Positions 58,991 through 64,000 of a stretch of DNA of 64,000 bases are shown one piece after another. Below the pieces are notes generated by a model. The model was not told the DNA's origin and searched no databases. It worked only from the letters and a program-made list of their open reading frames with translations. Numbering within the stretch: position 1 is the stretch's first letter; each line of letters starts with the position of its first letter. Position numbers and translations under genes: made by a program. This DNA comes from Piscicola geometra (Eukaryota > Annelida > Clitellata > Hirudinida > Piscicolidae), in NCBI GenBank assembly GCA_943735955.1, contig OX030957.1, positions 12,156,017 to 12,220,016 on the forward strand, read 5' to 3'.

Positions 58991-59530
58991 TTTCCAAAGA
59001 AACATATTTTTTTATATAAATGTGTAGATTACACAGGCCAAAAAAGTGTCTTTAGTGCCGTGAAAATTAAAAATGATTGGAGCTAAATTTAAGATGCTGT
59101 ATTTTTCTATGTTGTAATTTAATCTGCAGTTGTGACATTATATTTGGAAATATTTACTAACACTGTACAAAAGAAATAACTATATTCGTTGTAGTAAACC
59201 TGAAGTATAAATTTAAAAGTGGTTATATTTGCGTTTTCAATAATAAATAATATGAGTTAAAATAATCTTTATGTTTTTTTATATTTGTGGAAAATAAACA
59301 TTAAAAACACCAAAAAAACTTTGGGTTTTTTATTAAAAAAACTTACCTCTATTTTCCCGACGATTGGCATCTTTTTAATGACTGTTCAAAATACAGTTCA
59401 AAATTTAAAATATTTCAATTATTGACATTTCATTTATTTACTTTCTTTTAATACTTTAAAGACCTTGGTGAGCGAACTATATCGTATAACAATGGAAATT
59501 TTTACCAATAATATTCCTATAAAATTTAAT
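58991..59530. other. AT-rich intron 4 sequence, nothing recognised
   Basis: No gene or repeat of the window's families seen. Confidence 0.5.
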
Positions 59531-60005
59531 AAAATATGGTGAGAGGTTTCTCAAGATGAACCGGTTCCTAAGATGGAACGAGCTAATTTACAGCTATGGG
59601 ACGTATTAAGTTTTTTATATTTATTTATGCATCCGTCTTTTAGGCACAATTGTATGTTGGTTTCGTTTCTGAAAGTTGCCTTGTTTAAATATAATAATTG
59701 AAAATCTAATTTCCAAATAGTTAACAAGTTGGGAGATAACGTTTCGCTGTTTTTTCTTCAAATCCGAAAGAGTATAATTTTTATTATATTATGATTAAGT
59801 AGATGATGCACTACAGTTTCATTATGTGCGAGTAGTATTATTAATAATTGTATGATTAGCCTGTTGTAACCATGGATTTTGGGCATGGTTATAGTTGCCT
59901 AAGATGAAACATGAATAGTTACAAGGTCGGAAGAGATTGTAAACATTGGTAAATCTGTCTCTAGCATTCGTCCATTTCGGGAGATGAGAAATCTATATAG
60001 ACTAT
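59530..60005 (+). repeat. Dispersed repeat family A, copy 2
   Basis: TCTCAAGATGAACCGGTTCC, then TGTATGTTGGTTTCGTTTCT and GTTGCCTAAGATGAAACATG in the same order as 3716-4205. Confidence 0.7.
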
Positions 60006-60140
60006 TTTAGAGCATAATAGACCATATATAGTATAATAGACTATATACAGTATGATAGACTATATACAGTATGATAGACTATATACAGTATGATAGACTC
60101 TATACAGTATAATAGACTAGATACAGTATAATAGACTTAG
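60005..60140 (+). repeat. 19 bp tandem repeat, about 7 copies
   Basis: Unit TAGACTATATACAGTATGA (GTATAA variant). The single-copy ancestor ATATAATCGACTATATAGAG is present in family A copy 1 at about 4160, so the array expanded from the end of this repeat. Confidence 0.9.
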
Positions 60141-60410
60141 CAACCCCAATCGATTTTTAAAACTTGTTCATTTTTTGAAATTGAAACGCCTAAATTGTAG
60201 ATTTTTATTTACTTATTTTAAATACGTTAAGCAAATTTCAATTTGATTGTTTAAAAAAAGTTATACCTATTTAAAAAAAAATTTAAATCACATTTTGTTT
60301 TTTTATTCTTATATTGTTGAAAATTACTAGTTTTATTTGATTCGATATAAGGAATCAGAATTAAAAGATAAAAGAATAATATCTTTAAAAATGACAAAGT
60401 TATTAATATA

Positions 60411-60570
60411 ATATACAATACAATACAACGACGAGTATTATTAACGTGGCGTAAACCCGGACGGGCTTCAAGACCACTTGGTTATGGAAAATTTGATAAT
60501 AATATTAATGATAAATTAATATTAATATTAATAAGCTTCACTTATGGATGAAATCAACTTTTACTTTATT
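60411..60570 (-). mobile_element. L2/CR1-like LINE 3' end (dead on arrival)
   Basis: The reverse complement matches 8270-8420: TTTCCATAACCAAGTGGTCT, TGAAGCCCGTCCGGGTTTAC, GCCACGTTAATAATACTCGT, then a TGTATTGTATTGTAT tail. Extremely 5' truncated copy. Confidence 0.8.
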
Positions 60571-61024
60571 CTTATAAATCATTATATACCTTTGTAAAGT
60601 TTAAAATAATTAGCTATTTGTTTCTGATGAATCTAAAATTAAAGTAATTCAGCCTTACATCTATTAACAATGTTCTCAATGAATGAAAACAACTTTTTAA
60701 ATACGTTTATTCAATGTGCAAAGGCTGAAACTAATATTTAATCAATTGTTCAATAACAAAAAAATGTAGCATATACCTACCATACAATTTTTTTACTTCA
60801 CTAGAATCGCTGTATTGGATTAGTAGGAACTGTATGACAAAATCTTCGAGTATTACCCAAAGAATTTACAGAGAAAAATAAAATAGTTATTTTTATTTGT
60901 TTTCACATTAAATGCTTAAGTTTTTTTTGCCAAAATATATATGAGAGTTACTATGAGTATTACTATCAGTGTTACTATCAAGTGAACAAACTGAGAAAAA
61001 AATTCACTAAGATTCTTTTAATAA

Positions 61025-61465
61025 GGAACCAATAAGCCGGGAATCATCAAGACATGCAACATGATTAAAGGTGGAATCAATCATTTGGATCATGTACATG
61101 GCAATGCCATGTCATGGCATATATTAGTAGAAAACAAACATTGCGTTAGCCAAATTTTTTTTCCAACATATGATAGACGTTTTAGCATTCAATCTTTTCA
61201 TCTTCTGGCGTGAAGATACGGGTGAAAAATAGTGAAGAATAAGCAGATTTTAAAATTTGTGAAAGAAGAGCTATATGACAACAATAATATGATTAGGGCA
61301 ATGTAAAAATTATTTCTAATCACACAGTACTTTCTAACTCATCGGCCAAGACAGGTAGACGCTTGTGCTGTAGAAAATGCATTCAAAACAGAACTGTCCA
61401 ACGTTGCCGATAAATGGGTCATTCAAATTCCTGAAAAAAGGAAAGTTATAGTCAATGCATAGTAA
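61025..61465 (+). mobile_element. piggyBac-like relic and flanking frame
   Basis: 61040-61130 reads CNMIKGGINHLDHVHGNAMS, then WHILVENKHC. This resembles the piggyBac motif N-x-x-KGG-VD-x-LD near the last catalytic Asp. A second protein-like stretch at 61340-61461 (RPRQVDACAVENAFKTELSN then VADKWVIQIPEKRK, stop) is unrecognised, and its end overlaps the start of family C. Decayed. Confidence 0.55.
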
Positions 61466-62230
61466 TAATCAAAAATATTCCAAAGAGAAACATTCCATTC
61501 AATGTTTTGTTATTCAAAAAGCTTGAAACCATTTTTTTTCAGACAATAATTAATGAATTTAGTAAATCTCAATAGATATTTCAGTTAATTCGGTTCAAAA
61601 ATAAATAATTAAACTAAATCTAACTGACTAAAGCTGAATTCATAACTACGCTACTATAGTCTATAGCGCAAAGTTAGATTTTGTTAAATTATTAATTTTT
61701 TTATTAAATCAACTTAAATATTTATTGTCAAAAAAAAATTATGGATGAGCACTCCTAAAATCCTGTTTTGACAAAATTTTGTTTGTTAGATGCTCAAGAA
61801 AAAATTGATTAAAAATATTTTTTTAAATAAGACCTTTTTTTTATTTTTATATGATTGAAAGAATGATTGAAAAATGTTAACAGAAAAAAAATTGACAAAA
61901 TATATATGGCAACATCGAAAATTTCAAGGTCAAACTTTTGATTGCCAAATAAAATATTAGAATATATTTATATTTTAACCGTTAAATTGTGTTCAAACAG
62001 GACATTCAAATACCTTCATTTTGGTTTACTATATTATTCAGATAAATATAAGCTGAGATATTTCAAATTGAATAGAGAAGGGGTTTTGACTTCGGGGAAC
62101 TTTGAAGGTCAATAACTCAGCGACCTTTTGAACAATTTCATTTTTTATATTTTTCATTTTGATAATTTTGAAGTTTCATAAATTTCTGAGAGGGGGTGTA
62201 CTCCATTGGTCGATATTCTATGGAATATAT
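61420..62230 (+). repeat. Dispersed repeat family C, copy 3
   Basis: Same blocks as 51001-51790, with a GTACTCCATTGG insertion near the right end. It lies next to the piggyBac relic, raising the possibility that family C is derived from the end of such an element. Confidence 0.8.
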
Positions 62231-62287
62231 TAGTGTTTTAAGTGTGCTAATAATGAATGTATTAACTGTGCTAACTATTAGTTGGTA

Positions 62288-62936
<649 letters not shown>

Positions 62937-63104
62937 TAAATAAGGTTTGTTATGGTAGTGAATTTTAGTGAACAAAAACTATAATTTATTATCTTTTTTT
63001 TAGTCAATTTTTTTTATAACTATTAACAAAAAAATGAAAATAATACTGAAAACCACTAAAATGATAGATGGAGAAGCGAAAAGTATATTAGTAGGTTATT
63101 AGGA

Positions 63105-63325
63105 TCATTATTAGAATTACAGGTTAATAGGCTATGTCAAATAGGTATATTTTTAGAAAACGGCTGAATTTCGCAGTAGAGCTCGGGGATATTAGGAAGA
63201 CTATTCCAAAAAGTCGGCACATCAACAGAAAAGCTTCTTGCACGTGCATACTCGAGCTTATAGCTCTGTGCGACAACATCTTTTGACCTAGCAGAATTGA
63301 GTCTTTAACTTTCGGGAATACTTGC
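63105..63325 (-). mobile_element. L2/CR1-like LINE C-terminal fragment
   Basis: The minus strand reads DVVAQSYKLEYARARSFSVD, then VPTFWNSLPNIPE. This matches the C-terminus of the LINE at 7600-7700 (CKKLFCAAPTLWNSLSNRL). Short and truncated. Confidence 0.75.
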
Positions 63326-63337
63326 TCTCATGACAAG

Positions 63338-64000
63338 CAGTGTTATTTTCGTAACGAAAACGAAAACGATAATTCTGAATAATCGTTCCACCAAAACGAA
63401 AATAAAAACTAAATTTATTTTCAAAGCGAAAACGAAAATAAAAACTATAATTATTTTCAAAAACGAAATTGAAATAAAAACTATAATTATTTCCAAAACG
63501 AAAATTAAATAATTTTATGACATGCCATAATATACAAATGAAAATTTATATAACAAATATATGTCTATGTTATAAACAGTATCTTTGGGCTTTATGAAAG
63601 TAGCGCCATTTATAAAACGTTATTTTATTACTGCTTCGCTTTTTCAACTAAATTATCACTTATTTTAATCTAAAATTTGTTATTATACTTCAAATTTGTT
63701 ATTAATCAATAATTTACGTAATCAATTCTTATAATATTTCAAATTTAAATAACAATGAGTTTATTACGTTCATTTGCTGGTAGAAAGAAAGAAAGCGAAA
63801 TTTGGAAATATTTTACATATTCTTCAGAAAACGACAAGAGTACATGCATCGTTGAAGTATCGTCGACCAAAGACGGACAGAAAGTATTATGCAACGCAAC
63901 ACTTAAAGGAAAAAATCCTCAAGGTTCATCTCTCTAGCTACCACAAAAAGTTTTTTCAAGAATTCGAGGAAATTGAATTAGTCAGAAAGAGGAATTGTGA
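63338..64000 (+). mobile_element. hAT transposon start with BED zinc finger, cut by window end
   Basis: Starts CAGTGTTATTTTCGTAACGA with AACGAAAACG repeats to about 63510, the usual look of hAT ends with sub-terminal binding repeats. ATG at 63755 opens SEIWKYFTYS...CIVEVSS...VLCNATLKGKNP, a BED-type finger. One or two bases are lost near 63920, and the next frame continues LKVHLSSYHKKFFQEFEEIE with the finger's His pair. The finger residues are thus present but frame-split. The rest of the transposase lies beyond the window. Confidence 0.8.

Overview
This window is a piece of an animal nuclear genome: very AT-rich, with split genes, canonical GT-AG introns, tRNA-derived SINE-like repeats, non-LTR retrotransposons, and hAT, piggyBac and pogo-like DNA transposon relics. 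TTAGGG-like repeat patches and the repeat repertoire suggest a non-arthropod invertebrate. A cnidarian (Hydra-like) or a lophotrochozoan would fit, but I cannot fix the species. There is no prokaryotic gene organisation, so most short open frames are chance or decayed transposon frames.

The main host gene is on the + strand and is easily missed because its exons are tiny and its introns are full of repeats. Four exons (30782-30922, 43303-43400, 49388-49469, 52721-52821) have matching splice phases (0, 2, 0, 2). They join into the first 140 residues of a tomosyn / syntaxin-binding protein 5 (STXBP5) orthologue, a WD40-propeller regulator of SNARE-mediated secretion. Introns 1 to 3 are about 12.4, 6.0 and 3.3 kb. 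The gene continues beyond the right edge, so intron 4 is more than 11 kb. A second, unidentified first-exon candidate lies at 24950-25029.

Layout. 1-5000: hAT 3' end, inverted terminal repeats about 4.5 kb apart, and a 1.2 kb mosaic of 15-17 bp minisatellites. 5200-8430: decayed L2/CR1-like LINE with an inverted reverse transcriptase piece. 8430-12300: old repeats, two tRNA-like SINEs or composites. 12300-17650: RTE-like LINE on the minus strand, two hAT copies of one family, L2 5' fragment. 18100-20620: tandem arrays including a 760 bp array of a 16 bp unit. 20970-26340: ZMYM1-like hAT, tandem hAT-like ends and two more LINE fragments. 30782-52821: tomosyn exons 1-4 with introns holding nested composite elements and hATs (32.0-37.0 kb), a piggyBac piece, a 2.36 kb hAT with target duplication, an 897 bp pure (AGT)n array, a LINE tail, a pogo-like relic and a SINE. 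53330-57215: the best preserved LINE, GC-rich, in sense orientation in intron 4. 57.2-64.0 kb: repeat copies shared with earlier parts of the window, piggyBac remnant, (AAT)n array, L2 C-terminal fragment, and the start of a hAT element with a BED zinc finger that runs off the window.

The most unusual signals are: (i) a repeat family combining a tRNA-like promoter, a block of degenerate TTAGGG repeats and GTGAAATTTTCAC-rich ends; (ii) the 299-unit perfect AGT array joined to the 3' end of a LINE; (iii) a nested hAT with a perfect 8 bp target duplication and TTTCGGCCGAAA palindromes at its ends; and (iv) several independent minisatellites with almost the same 15-17 bp period. No CRISPR array, operon, rRNA gene or intact tRNA gene was seen.
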